Shown piece by piece: positions 41,828 through 51,656 of a DNA stretch of 64,000 nucleotides. A program made the position numbers and the translations under genes. Every line of letters starts with the position of its first letter. Position 1 is the stretch's first letter. Under the pieces are notes generated by a model that saw only the letters and a list, made by a program, of their open reading frames with translations, was not told the origin of the DNA and made no database searches. The stretch comes from Leptospira_A soteropolitanensis (GTDB lineage Bacteria; Spirochaetota; Leptospiria; Leptospirales; Leptospiraceae): the NCBI RefSeq assembly GCF_026151335.1, contig NZ_JAMQPP010000003.1. One strand, written 5' to 3'.

Positions 41828-43573
41828 ATGCCTACAAAACTACTGACATTAAGTCTGATTTCAGACATTACAAGCCGTATCAACTCTCATGAAGATTTGG
41901 ACACACTACTCAGCGAAATCATGGGAATTACTCGTGATGTTCTCCAAACGGAAGGTTCTTCCCTACTTCTTTATGATAAAGAAAATGATCAGTTAGTTTT
42001 TAATACAACCAGTGGTTTAAAAGAAGAATCTCTTGCTCACCTAACAGTACCTAGGGGAAAAGGGATTGCAGGAATGGTATTGGAAACTCTCCAACCAGAA
42101 ATAGTTAACGATGCAGCGAACGATCCAAGAATTTTTAAAGCTATTGATCAAAAAGTGGGCTATGTCACAAGAAATCTTCTTTGTGTACCTATGGTCGCAC
42201 AGGGGGAAGTACAAGGTGTACTGGAAGCGGTAAACTCCCTTGACAATCGAGATTTTAATCATACCGATATTAAAATTTTAAAATATCTTTCTAACCTAGC
42301 GGCAATTGCTGTTAAAAACCGCCTTCTGATTGATAGCCTCAATCTACGTGCAAACGAACTCAATGGTTTGTTTCAAATCTCCCAAGCACTTGCCAATATC
42401 CAAAGCTCTGATGAATTTATGGATCTTGCTGTAAAAACTATTTCCGAAGTACTGCAGGTGGATAGAGTTTGTCTCAACTTTGAAAAGATCGAAAAAAAAG
42501 GTCTGCCTCGGACAAAATCCAAAGGTTTTTCCGATCAAATCCATGATGAAGATGTAGAAACTTTGCTTTTCGCAGATAAAGCCGATTGGATGTTCAAAGG
42601 TTTTAAAATCATTACTGCAAACTCACCGCAAGGGATCCAACTCACACACAAAGGATTGTTTCAACATAGTATGATCCTTTTCCCAATCCTAAAAAACAAA
42701 GAATGGCTTGGTTCCCTGTTAGTATCCGATAAAACATCACGCACACGTTTTGATGAAATGGACATTCGTATACTACGAACCCTCACGAACCAAGTTGGGG
42801 AAGCATATACAGCATTACAAGTTAAGATACAAAGTGAACGTTTGAAAAATATAGACCGCGACATGCAAGTGGCAGCGATGATTCAAAAACATTCACTCCC
42901 TATCATTCCAAAACAGTATTCACTCTTAGAGTTTGATACATACTACCAGGCCTCACGTGAAATTGGAGGAGACTTTTATGATATGGTAGTGCATGGAAAA
43001 GACGAAGTGTCTGTCATCATTGCCGATGTTTCCGGGAAAGGAACTCCTGCGGCCCTATTTATGGAGTTTTCAAAAACTGTTTTACAACAAGAGGTTGCAA
43101 AGACAACTTCCACAAGCGAAGCGCTATTCAATGCAAATCAAATCTTACAAGACAAATCAGGATTCCTTATGTTTGTCACTGCAATGCTTGTGCGAATCAA
43201 TATGACAAAAAAAGAATTAACTTATTCGTCTGCAGGCCATAACTTACAAATCATCTATCGCAAAAAACACCATAAAATCCAACACCTTTCCGGCAAAGGC
43301 CAACCAATGGGCATTGGGAAATGTGAGTTCTCTGAACATACTGTCAGTTATTTACCAGGTGATTTACTTGTGCTCTACACTGATGGTGTCACTGAAGCTA
43401 TGAATGTGAAAGAAGAACTCTTTTCAGAAGAAAGACTGGAATCTGTAATTTTATCACATATCAATGATCCTCCTGAAGTCATCAGACAAGCTATTTTACA
43501 AAAAGTAAGTGAATTTGTAGGAGAAGCAGAGCCACATGATGACCTTTCTCTCTTTATTATTCGTCTAAACTAG
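41828..43573 (+). CDS. GAF-domain SpoIIE/PP2C phosphatase
   Basis: A 581-residue cytosolic protein. Residues about 15-170 are a GAF domain (SLLLYDKENDQLVFNTTSG, GKGIAGMV, NAANDPR-type turn), residues about 185-345 a second GAF-like domain, then a coiled-coil linker and a PP2C-type phosphatase domain (about 375-580) with IGGDFYDM, IADVSGKGTPAALFM and LYTDGVTEAMN metal motifs. It should dephosphorylate a serine or threonine on an anti-sigma antagonist-type partner in response to a small ligand bound by GAF. It starts 6 bases after argB and is followed by a coiled-coil protein gene. Ligand and target are unknown. Confidence 0.88.
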   Translation: MPTKLLTLSLISDITSRINSHEDLDTLLSEIMGITRDVLQTEGSSLLLYDKENDQLVFNTTSGLKEESLAHLTVPRGKGIAGMVLETLQPEIVNDAANDPRIFKAIDQKVGYVTRNLLCVPMVAQGEVQGVLEAVNSLDNRDFNHTDIKILKYLSNLAAIAVKNRLLIDSLNLRANELNGLFQISQALANIQSSDEFMDLAVKTISEVLQVDRVCLNFEKIEKKGLPRTKSKGFSDQIHDEDVETLLFADKADWMFKGFKIITANSPQGIQLTHKGLFQHSMILFPILKNKEWLGSLLVSDKTSRTRFDEMDIRILRTLTNQVGEAYTALQVKIQSERLKNIDRDMQVAAMIQKHSLPIIPKQYSLLEFDTYYQASREIGGDFYDMVVHGKDEVSVIIADVSGKGTPAALFMEFSKTVLQQEVAKTTSTSEALFNANQILQDKSGFLMFVTAMLVRINMTKKELTYSSAGHNLQIIYRKKHHKIQHLSGKGQPMGIGKCEFSEHTVSYLPGDLLVLYTDGVTEAMNVKEELFSEERLESVILSHINDPPEVIRQAILQKVSEFVGEAEPHDDLSLFIIRLN

Positions 43574-43589
43574 TAATAAAGGAGTTTTT

Positions 43590-44180
43590 ATGAAACGCAT
43601 TCTATATGCAATGGCAGTGACCTTACGATTGGATAAACTGCACAAAGCCATGTTAGATGCTGTCATCGAAACACGTGTCAAAAACGCGTTACTAACATCT
43701 GACAAATTACGCAAAGAACAAGATCGTTTGCGTGAAAAAGATTTCCGCAAACAACTAGAAGACTTACAAAACAATCACAATAGCAGTTTTGAAAATTATA
43801 AACTTGAAACAGAAAATCTGATTCGAATCTTCAAAAATCAAATTCTAGTTGAGAAAAAAGAGGTTCTCAAAGAACGCGAAGTGGTTAAGGAAATGCAACG
43901 CCAAGCCATGATTCGCGAAAATAGGTTCCAACATTACATTCTTCGATTTAAAGAAATACTCTTTGTAAACAAAAAGGTAGTGGAATCCATCCAAAGTTTG
44001 GTCAAAGTAGAATCCAACATCGAAGATCTGTTATACGAAATTGACAATTATGATGAAAGTAAGTTTATCAAAAAACCCGAAATGATCCTCGATACGGAAT
44101 TCCTACAAGAACTCCATAAAAAAGAAGAAGAGATCCGGGACAATATTCTTAAATTTCAGAAAAAAGTAGAGAATAGCTGA
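43590..44180 (+). CDS. coiled-coil protein downstream of the GAF-phosphatase
   Basis: A 196-residue, strongly charged protein predicted by eye to be nearly all helix, with long Glu/Lys/Arg-rich heptads (DKLRKEQDRLREKDFRKQLE, VEKKEVLKEREVVKEMQRQ). No signal sequence or membrane helix. I recognise no family. It lies 16 bases after the phosphatase gene, with an AAAGGAG ribosome-binding site before its ATG, and ends inside a strong terminator, so it is the last gene of the argB unit. A scaffold or substrate role for the phosphatase is only a guess. Confidence 0.6.
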   Translation: MKRILYAMAVTLRLDKLHKAMLDAVIETRVKNALLTSDKLRKEQDRLREKDFRKQLEDLQNNHNSSFENYKLETENLIRIFKNQILVEKKEVLKEREVVKEMQRQAMIRENRFQHYILRFKEILFVNKKVVESIQSLVKVESNIEDLLYEIDNYDESKFIKKPEMILDTEFLQELHKKEEEIRDNILKFQKKVENS

Positions 44181-44202
44181 AGAGGAATCTTCAGCTATTT
44201 TT
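44172..44202 (+). terminator. Rho-independent terminator of the argB unit
   Basis: A perfect 12-bp stem, AATAGCTGAAGA (44172-44183) with TCTTCAGCTATT (44188-44199), loop GGAA, then TTT. The left arm overlaps the last codons of the coiled-coil gene. Confidence 0.85.
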
Positions 44203-44215
44203 CCATTATACATAC

Positions 44216-47200
44216 TCAAGCCAAGTTACGATTCTTTAGCCCCATCTCTTTTTGTTTCCAAAGAAAATATATGGCTGGGTAAACCACAAGCTCAAGTGCA
44301 AAACTTGTGACAAGCCCTCCAACCATCGGAGCAGCAATTCGTTTCATTAGATCAGAGCCAGATCCCGTTGCCCACATAATTGGCAATAACCCAATAAATC
44401 CGGAAAGAACTGTCATCATCTTGGGACGAATTCTGTGCACTGCCCCTTCAATGATCGCAAGTTTTAATTCAGGTATATTCATATTCGGATTTTGAATTTT
44501 ATGTTTCTCAAAGGAAAGATCTAAATACATCAGCATAAAAACACCTGTCTCTGCATCTAACCCAAGTAGTGCGATTATTCCCACCCAAACGGCAATTGAA
44601 ATTTGATAGTCCAAGACAAATAACAACCAAAAGGCTCCGATCATGGAAAAAGGGACTGCTGTTAAAACAATGGCTGTTTTCATCATAGATTTGGTATTGA
44701 TGTATAATAGAAAGAAAATCAAGACCAGTGTAATAGGAACTACAATCATCATCCTGTTTCTTACACGGACAATATTTTCATACTGTCCGCTCCACTCTAA
44801 AAAAACACCATTGGGAAGATTTACTTCAGATTCTACGATGTATTTCAACCGATCTACAAATCCAAGCAAATCCATGTCCGTAGTATCTACATAAACGTAC
44901 CCAGTTAAAAACCCATTCTCATCTCGGATCATAGTAGGTCCAATGTTGTATTCAAGAGTTGCTAAATAACTCAAAGGAATATGGCCTCGATTTGCAATTG
45001 GGATCAGTACTTTTGAAATCATTTCCATACTATCACGATATTCCCTAGGATAACGGATTTGAATGGAATACCTTTCCCTTTTTTCAATGGTTGTAGAGAT
45101 AGTTTCTCCACCCAAAGCAGAAAGGATTGTTTTTTGGATGTCCTCAATGGTTAATCCATACTTTGCAGCAAGCTCTCTTTTTATTTTAATATCAATATAA
45201 TACCCACCTGATGTTCTCTCTGCAAAAACGGAGCGAACATTTTTTTCTTTTTTTAGAACAGTTTCTATATTGATCCCAACTTCTTGGATTTTTTCAAGAT
45301 TTTCACCTAACACTTTTATACCGATCGGTGTCCGAATCCCTGTAGATAACATATCGATCCGAGCGCGGATTGGCTGAGTCCATGCATTTGAAAATCCAGG
45401 AATCTCCATTTGTTCATTCATTTGTTTCACTAGGTCATCTTTGGTGAGCCCATACCGCCAATCTTTTTCTGGTTTTAGTGTGATAACGACCTCAAACATC
45501 GAGATGGGAGAAGGATCTGTAGAAGTATCTGCTCTTCCAGCTTTTCCATATACCGATTCCACTTCAGGGAAACTCGCTAATTTTTGATCCATAATTTTTA
45601 ATACTCGTTCTGCTTCCCCAATGCTAATCCCAGGAAGAGTTGTTGGCATATATAAAATAGTACCTTCATTCAAAGGTGGTAAAAACTCCGTCCCTAACTT
45701 AAAATAAATCGGAACAGTAAGGAGAAATAACATTACCGCACTGAAGATCGTTTTTTGGGGATGGATCAAAATTGTTTTCACGATAGGCTCGTAAATTGCG
45801 TACAAACGTTTGCTAATCGGATGGTTTTTCTCTGAATAATATTTACCTACAAAGATACTAGTGAGAAGAGAATTTACCACTGGCGTAAACTTTGTAAAGG
45901 GATCCATACGCGTGAATAACATACGAAATGCAGGATCAACAGTAATGGCAAGGATTGCAGCAATGGCCATTGTAAGGTTTTTTGAGATTGCCAGTGGTCT
46001 AAATAATTTTCCTTCTTGGTCAACCAATGTAAAAATTGGGAAAAAGGCAACTGCGATGATGAGTAAAGAAAAGAAAACAGAAGGTCCCACTTCTAGGAGT
46101 GCTTCGAGTCGAATCGCATGGAAGTCTCCTACCCGACCAGATGTTTCCCACTCTTCCAATTTTTTATAAGCATTTTCAACCTCTACAATGGCTCCATCAA
46201 CAAGGACACCGATCGATAAAGCAATCCCAGCAAGGGACATTAAATTGGAACCGATGTCAGCCAAATACATTGGTAAAAAAGAAAGGACCACCGCAATTGG
46301 GATCGTGAGGATCGGAACAATCGCAGAAGGGATATGCCACAAAAAAATTAAAATGATAAGGGATACAACAATGATTTCCTCAGCTAACTTTGCTTTTAGA
46401 ACACGAATGGTTTCGTTAATGAGGATGGAACGATCATAGACTGGTTTTATTTTTAAACCTTTTGGTAAAGATGCTTCTATTGATTTTATTTTATCTTGTA
46501 CAGATTCAATGACTCGTAATGCATTTTCCCCATGCCTCATGATGATGATACCAGATACTTGATCACCTTCTCCATTCCAATCACCAACTCCTCTCCTTAA
46601 GTCAGGGCCATCTACTATTTTGGCTACTTGAGATAAATAAATGGGAGTCCCAATTGAATTTGCACCTAACGATATCTGTTCGATGTCTTCTTTGGATTGA
46701 ACGTACCCTCTAACACGAATCATATATTCAGCCCCGCCAATTTCGAGTAACCTTGCTCCAATGTCATCGTTTGATTTACGAACCGTATCTATGACTCGAT
46801 CCATATCGATTCCAAAAATTTGTAATTTTAATGGGTCAATTTGGATTTGGTATTGTTTCTTAAATCCACCCACAGTGGCAACTTCCGCCACACCTGGAAT
46901 CGAATTCAGCAAATACTTTAATTTAAAATCTTGAAACGAGCGAATTTCAGCCAAATTCATCTGGTTTGTTTCATCTACTAATACATATTGATAGATCCAA
47001 CCAACACCTGTGGCATCTGGCCCCAGACTTAAGTTTACACCTGCAGGCAGATTATTTTGTAATTGGGAAATGTATTCATTCACTCGGGAACGTGCCCAAT
47101 ACAAATCTGTTCCATCTTCGAATATCACGTACACAAATGAATATCCAAAGTCAGAAAACCCCCGAATCGCTTTTACCTTTGGTGCACCTAATAACGATCT

Positions 47201-47407
47201 GACGATTGGATACGTAACTTGGTCTTCAATGATATCTGGACTCCGATCCCATTTGGAATAAATAATGACCTGAGTATCAGACATATCAGGCAAAGCATCC
47301 AATGGAATATTTTTCATGGCAAACATTGACATTAATACAAAAAATAAAGTAGCAAAAATGACAAGATACCGATTGTTAGCGGAAAATTTAATGATTGTGC
47401 TGATCAT
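44216..47407 (-). CDS. cusA: CusA/CzcA-type heavy-metal efflux RND pump
   Basis: A 1063-residue inner-membrane RND transporter using ATG 47407, which has GGAG 8 bases upstream. It shows the usual two sets of six helices and two large periplasmic loops. IGVLVDGAIVEVENAYK carries the proton-relay acid of helix 4. RARIDMLSTGIRTPIGIKVLG is the segment typical of the monovalent Cu/Ag (Cus) group rather than divalent CzcA. It expels metal from periplasm and cytosol through the CusB adaptor and a TolC-type outer-membrane channel, both encoded directly upstream. Its start lies inside the end of cusB (20-base overlap), giving coupled translation. Confidence 0.88.
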   Translation of the reverse strand: MISTIIKFSANNRYLVIFATLFFVLMSMFAMKNIPLDALPDMSDTQVIIYSKWDRSPDIIEDQVTYPIVRSLLGAPKVKAIRGFSDFGYSFVYVIFEDGTDLYWARSRVNEYISQLQNNLPAGVNLSLGPDATGVGWIYQYVLVDETNQMNLAEIRSFQDFKLKYLLNSIPGVAEVATVGGFKKQYQIQIDPLKLQIFGIDMDRVIDTVRKSNDDIGARLLEIGGAEYMIRVRGYVQSKEDIEQISLGANSIGTPIYLSQVAKIVDGPDLRRGVGDWNGEGDQVSGIIIMRHGENALRVIESVQDKIKSIEASLPKGLKIKPVYDRSILINETIRVLKAKLAEEIIVVSLIILIFLWHIPSAIVPILTIPIAVVLSFLPMYLADIGSNLMSLAGIALSIGVLVDGAIVEVENAYKKLEEWETSGRVGDFHAIRLEALLEVGPSVFFSLLIIAVAFFPIFTLVDQEGKLFRPLAISKNLTMAIAAILAITVDPAFRMLFTRMDPFTKFTPVVNSLLTSIFVGKYYSEKNHPISKRLYAIYEPIVKTILIHPQKTIFSAVMLFLLTVPIYFKLGTEFLPPLNEGTILYMPTTLPGISIGEAERVLKIMDQKLASFPEVESVYGKAGRADTSTDPSPISMFEVVITLKPEKDWRYGLTKDDLVKQMNEQMEIPGFSNAWTQPIRARIDMLSTGIRTPIGIKVLGENLEKIQEVGINIETVLKKEKNVRSVFAERTSGGYYIDIKIKRELAAKYGLTIEDIQKTILSALGGETISTTIEKRERYSIQIRYPREYRDSMEMISKVLIPIANRGHIPLSYLATLEYNIGPTMIRDENGFLTGYVYVDTTDMDLLGFVDRLKYIVESEVNLPNGVFLEWSGQYENIVRVRNRMMIVVPITLVLIFFLLYINTKSMMKTAIVLTAVPFSMIGAFWLLFVLDYQISIAVWVGIIALLGLDAETGVFMLMYLDLSFEKHKIQNPNMNIPELKLAIIEGAVHRIRPKMMTVLSGFIGLLPIMWATGSGSDLMKRIAAPMVGGLVTSFALELVVYPAIYFLWKQKEMGLKNRNLA

Positions 47408-48380
47408 TTTTATCTCCACCTAACTTTAACTTTGATTCAGAATCTAATAGAAAATTTGCTTTGGATACAATCTCATCATTCTCTTCTAGACCTTCTGTTA
47501 CCTCGACCCATTCCGTGGAGGAAAACCCAAGTTTTATTTTCTTTGGAGTATAATGATTTGTATCGGTTTTTTTATACACTAAATCGGATTTTCCCGTGGG
47601 GAGAATGGATTCTCTTGGAATTCTCAACACATTGGTTTTTTCAATTTCATAGGTGCCTTGCACATACATTTGAGGTTTAAAGAATTCCTTTAAGTCTTTC
47701 ACCTCACACCAAACAGACAAAGTTCTTGTATCTTGGTTAACCAAATTTCCTATCGCTACAATTTTAGCCTTGGGGAGAGCATTCGTTTCTACTGGGTTCA
47801 CTAAATCAATGAACTTCCCTACTTTTAAGTATGAAAGATCATTCTCATACACTTGGAACACTAGAAGTGCCGTTTGATGGGATCTCCCTGTCAGAAAAAG
47901 GTTTGAGCTTTTCGAAAAAATGTATTGGATCTGTTTCTCACTTAGCCCCAACTTAGTGAACCTCAAACGAATGCCGGCACGAATTTCTTTTCCCCATTCA
48001 TTCTCAGCACCAATGGATTTATATTCATTAGCTGTCGAAAAAATCTCAGGATCATACGCAACTTGTCCACTGAGATTAATTGTCTTAATGATTTTCCCCT
48101 TCGAAACAAGAATTGTATCTAAGTTAAGAATTGATTGTTTATTCTCTGATAACTTAAGATCAGGTTCTTTTTGTTGGGAATGATTTTCACGTTCAGGCTC
48201 GAGCAGTGGATCTTCCTTTTTCACGAGTTGCATTCCACATATCGGGCATTCTCCAGGATGATCCATTTCAATCTGGGGATGCATCGGACAAGTATAAATA
48301 TCCTTATGATTGTGTACGGTTTCATCGCATGAAACTAAGAATAACAACACAATGGGAAAAAGTATTTTTTTAATCTTCAT
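47388..48380 (-). CDS. cusB: CusB-type periplasmic adaptor with heavy-metal-binding domain
   Basis: A 330-residue membrane-fusion protein. The N-terminal LFPIVLLFLVSCDE is a lipoprotein signal with a Cys acceptor. Residues about 32-55 are a heavy-metal-binding domain, YTCPMHPQIEMDHPGECPICGMQ, with the CPMHP and CPICGM motifs. The rest contains a barrel-sandwich (SGQVAYDPEIF), helical hairpin and beta-barrel domains (LRIPRESILPTG, DEIVSKANFLLDSE). It couples the CusA pump to the outer-membrane channel. It overlaps the channel gene by 11 bases. Confidence 0.87.
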   Translation of the reverse strand: MKIKKILFPIVLLFLVSCDETVHNHKDIYTCPMHPQIEMDHPGECPICGMQLVKKEDPLLEPERENHSQQKEPDLKLSENKQSILNLDTILVSKGKIIKTINLSGQVAYDPEIFSTANEYKSIGAENEWGKEIRAGIRLRFTKLGLSEKQIQYIFSKSSNLFLTGRSHQTALLVFQVYENDLSYLKVGKFIDLVNPVETNALPKAKIVAIGNLVNQDTRTLSVWCEVKDLKEFFKPQMYVQGTYEIEKTNVLRIPRESILPTGKSDLVYKKTDTNHYTPKKIKLGFSSTEWVEVTEGLEENDEIVSKANFLLDSESKLKLGGDKNDQHNH

Positions 48381-49734
48381 GAATTTCTCCTTCTGGCAAC
48401 AAGTGATTTGTTAGTTGCAGTAATTTCAATACTGTTGACCATCGTTTGAATTGGATTTGGTGTAATTGAGATTGCATTTCTAATGATTCGACAATTAAAT
48501 CGTAACTCTCACCTAATACACTTTCTCCCTTAGCATATGATGAAAGTGATGATTTTATATTCTTTTGGAAGGATGGCAAAAGATTGTTTTTAAAATGCTC
48601 GAATCTTTGTTTATTCCCTAACCATGCTTCGATCGTTGCTTGGTATTCTGACTTAAGTCGAATTTGTTCCTTTTCTTTTTCCTTTTGTAACCTTGTGATT
48701 CTGATCGCATTTGATTGGTTTAATTCATCGATCTTCGATAAAGACCAAACAGGGACACGAATGGTTACACCAGCACTCCAAAGATCACCAGCAAATTCAG
48801 GATTATCCATGATGCTTAAGTTTAAAGGACCACTATCAAGTAAAAAGGGTTTACGTTTTCTTTGCATATAACTCAGGAATATTTCAAAATCTGGCAAATG
48901 CAAAATCTCATCCTTTTTGGATTCAACGATCGCCTTTGATTGGTTTACTTCAGCAAATTGAATCAGAGGGAACTTTGATAGCGAATCCCCAGACAATTCC
49001 TGCTCAATATTACTTTCTTTATTTGCCAAATATCCAATAATCTCTTCTTCTGTAATGGAATTGGCACCAATATGATTCGAATAAAACTCAACGGATTGTT
49101 TTAATTCTTTTAATGTTATCGTTTTCTCAATGACTCGGTCTTTAATTCTTTCAATCTGATTTTTTGTTTTGATTAAGTTTGATAACTTAAATTGTTCTGA
49201 AATATATTGGGACGACTCTAATTTGACTTTTGTATTCAGCTGTTTTTCAATGCTAAGTAGGTCGTTTAATTCCCTTTCAATTGCCGCAATGGATAACACC
49301 AATTCAAAATAAGATCGCATAAATTCATTTTGGACCCAAACTCCGCTCCAATAATCCAACTCCGAATCTGATTTCAAAATTTGTTTTTCTAAATTCAATC
49401 TACCTGGGAAAGGAATTTCTTGTGAGATTGAATATTCTTTTCCCGTCATACTGGGTGTATCTGGTCTCGCTCGATCGGTATCAAATCCAGAGCGATAAGG
49501 ATAGGATCGAAATGCAAAGCCAATTTTGGGATCAGGATAAACATCAGCATGTTTGGATCGAAATCCCTTTTCCTTCGCTTCCAAAAACTTCAAAGATACT
49601 TCTGGATGTTTTTTTAATAATTCGTTTATTTTTCTATTAATATCGCTAGAACTGCCTGCAAACAAGTCAGTAATAAATATACATAATACAAGTAATGTAG
49701 TATATTTTAATTTATATATATAATATCTTCTCAT
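48370..49734 (-). CDS. cusC: TolC-family outer-membrane channel of the Cus system
   Basis: A 454-residue outer-membrane efflux protein. The start (YTTLLVLCIFITDLFAGSSSD) is a signal peptide. Two long helical repeats typical of TolC-family proteins follow, with PDPKIGFAFRSYP and YSISQEIPFPGRLNLEKQI in the first half and GVTIRVPVWSLSK in the second. It forms the outer-membrane exit of the tripartite metal pump. It is the second gene in the unit, after the small cysteine-containing protein, and overlaps cusB. Confidence 0.83.
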   Translation of the reverse strand: MRRYYIYKLKYTTLLVLCIFITDLFAGSSSDINRKINELLKKHPEVSLKFLEAKEKGFRSKHADVYPDPKIGFAFRSYPYRSGFDTDRARPDTPSMTGKEYSISQEIPFPGRLNLEKQILKSDSELDYWSGVWVQNEFMRSYFELVLSIAAIERELNDLLSIEKQLNTKVKLESSQYISEQFKLSNLIKTKNQIERIKDRVIEKTITLKELKQSVEFYSNHIGANSITEEEIIGYLANKESNIEQELSGDSLSKFPLIQFAEVNQSKAIVESKKDEILHLPDFEIFLSYMQRKRKPFLLDSGPLNLSIMDNPEFAGDLWSAGVTIRVPVWSLSKIDELNQSNAIRITRLQKEKEKEQIRLKSEYQATIEAWLGNKQRFEHFKNNLLPSFQKNIKSSLSSYAKGESVLGESYDLIVESLEMQSQLHQIQFKRWSTVLKLLQLTNHLLPEGEIHED

Positions 49735-49772
49735 ATAATCACTCCGCTTTTTATTAAAAAAAACGGATCGAT

Positions 49773-50201
49773 TTAAATGAGAAGTTTTACGGTTTTTTGT
49801 AGAACTTGGGAATTTGATTGAGAAATATCGTTGTTATTACGATTCGTTTCAAATAGTAACTTGGCAATTGGTAATTCCAAATGCAATGGCAAATATAGTT
49901 TCTGAATTGAGATTCGGACTAATTTGGAAAACTCTATTTGAAAGCTAGAATCTTCCGATTTGGAAACTTCGTTACACTGGCATGAATTTCCATTTGTGGA
50001 ATTTTCAGGATCCTCAGCTCCCTTCGATTCCGCATGGCAAGGCATCGCAAAATCTTGAGAAGCTGTGGATTCGCTGTTTCCAGGTAATATGCCTAACTTT
50101 GGACACTGGAAAAATCCCGCCGTACAAACCAAAACGAAAGCAAATGAAGTCAATACGCTGGCACTGACAATTTTCTTTTGCTTGTTTTGGATAGGATTCA
50201 T
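49773..50201 (-). CDS. small cysteine-containing exported protein ahead of the Cus genes
   Basis: A 142-residue protein, first gene of the Cus-type unit. An N-terminal hydrophobic segment (VSASVLTSFAFVLVCTAGFF, about 12-31) is a signal peptide or anchor. The following region has scattered cysteines and histidines: FQCPKLG, MPCHAES and GNSCQCNEV. The C-terminal half is helical without cysteine. I do not recognise the family. Position directly before cusC (38-base gap) suggests a periplasmic metal-binding accessory, comparable in role to CusF or small Cop proteins but not similar to them in sequence. Confidence 0.6.
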   Translation of the reverse strand: MNPIQNKQKKIVSASVLTSFAFVLVCTAGFFQCPKLGILPGNSESTASQDFAMPCHAESKGAEDPENSTNGNSCQCNEVSKSEDSSFQIEFSKLVRISIQKLYLPLHLELPIAKLLFETNRNNNDISQSNSQVLQKTVKLLI

Positions 50202-50258
50202 ACGAACTCTCTTCCAGTTAGACGAAATCTTTCTTGTGATGAAAGAGAAAAATCATAA

Positions 50259-51572
50259 TTATTCCAATCCTTTCGCCTTCATCACATTGGGTTGTCCCGT
50301 CGAAGCAAGCAGTGCTCGCCACAAAGTACTCCTTTCCGGACGTAATACTTTTCTCTCTGCAATAGCAAGGGAAATGGGCATTACTGTAAACACATTGTTC
50401 CAAATGCCCACTACGCAACCGGTCCGACCAGCAAAAGCCGCATGGACCGCATTTTGAGCAAGAAACCCGCAAAACACAGAGTCTTCGGCATTGGCAGGTA
50501 CGGAGCGAATGATATAACTCGGATCAATATACTTTAAATTGAGATTTACTCCTTCCTTTTTAAAATACTCGGTAATTTTATCTTTAATAAAAATTCCAAT
50601 ATCCGCCAACTTCTTGTTACCTGATAAATCCTTTTCGCCTTTATCTTCAAAAAACTTTTGACCAGCACCTTCAGCTAAAATCACAACCGCATGACCTCTT
50701 CTTTGGATCCGTTCTTTTAAAACGGTCAAAAAAGCACCTTCTCCTTCCAAATCAAAATCAAGTTCAGGAATGAGGACAAAATTCACATTTTTTGAAGCAA
50801 GGGCTGCATTTACAGCAATGAATCCAGAGTGGCGACCCATTAGTTTCACAAGGCCAATTCCATTCGGTGCACCTTTGGCTTCTTCATGAGCACAATTCAC
50901 AGCCTCTACCGCCTTACTAAAAGCAGTCGAAAAACCAAAAGTTTTTTGTACATAGTTGATATCGTTATCAATCGTTTTGGGTATTCCCACAATGGCGATG
51001 TCTTCTTTGCGTTTCCGCACTTCTTCTTGGATGGCTTGTGCCCCGCGCAGTGTCCCGTCCCCACCAATACAAAATAACATCTTCACACCATAGAGGAACA
51101 ATGTATCGACCATATCTCCAATATTTTGGTTCCCACGAGAGGATCCGAGAATGGAACCACCGAAGTTCATAATATGAGCTACCTTGTCGGGTGTCAGTTC
51201 CACCGGTCTATGTCCAAATTTTTTTACTAGGCCTTCATATCCAAAAGGAAATCCCAAAATGCGAGGCACTTTGTAACGGTAATGTAATTCCATCACAAGG
51301 GCACGGATCACATCGTTGATTCCTGGGCAAAGTCCCCCACAGGTTACAATCCCCGCAGTGACTTCTTCTGGGCGAAAGTAGATCTTTTCTTTTGGACCGG
51401 CTTGTTCAAAGAATACGGGACTTGTTTCTACTGTTTTTCTAGCGTCTTCGGGACCTGAAAATATGGTTTGGAAAAGTACAACAGAGTTATCCTCTGTCCA
51501 GTAGTCATACCCTGCTGGGTTTGGAATCGTGCAGGGTCCAAATTGTTCGACCTTTGTATCGTTTTCATTCAT
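50259..51572 (-). CDS. pfkA: 6-phosphofructokinase
   Basis: A 437-residue glycolytic enzyme that phosphorylates fructose 6-phosphate. GIVTCGGLCPGINDVIRA binds nucleotide, FCIGGDGTLRGA carries the Gly of GGDGT that marks ATP use (PPi enzymes have GGDDT), GIPKTIDNDI holds the catalytic Asp, and VKLMGRHSGFIA the substrate arginine. The long N-terminus and PKTIDND signature place it in the large group III clade with plant and trypanosomatid enzymes. ATG 51572 is chosen over a GTG three codons upstream. It stands alone, divergent from the putative outer-membrane gene. Confidence 0.9.
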   Translation of the reverse strand: MNENDTKVEQFGPCTIPNPAGYDYWTEDNSVVLFQTIFSGPEDARKTVETSPVFFEQAGPKEKIYFRPEEVTAGIVTCGGLCPGINDVIRALVMELHYRYKVPRILGFPFGYEGLVKKFGHRPVELTPDKVAHIMNFGGSILGSSRGNQNIGDMVDTLFLYGVKMLFCIGGDGTLRGAQAIQEEVRKRKEDIAIVGIPKTIDNDINYVQKTFGFSTAFSKAVEAVNCAHEEAKGAPNGIGLVKLMGRHSGFIAVNAALASKNVNFVLIPELDFDLEGEGAFLTVLKERIQRRGHAVVILAEGAGQKFFEDKGEKDLSGNKKLADIGIFIKDKITEYFKKEGVNLNLKYIDPSYIIRSVPANAEDSVFCGFLAQNAVHAAFAGRTGCVVGIWNNVFTVMPISLAIAERKVLRPERSTLWRALLASTGQPNVMKAKGLE

Positions 51573-51656
51573 CGGTTTCACTTATAACAAAAAAAGAGCG
51601 AGAAGAAAGCAAATTTCATTGCCAAAGGAAGGAAAAGCAGGCAGAAATGCTTTTAG

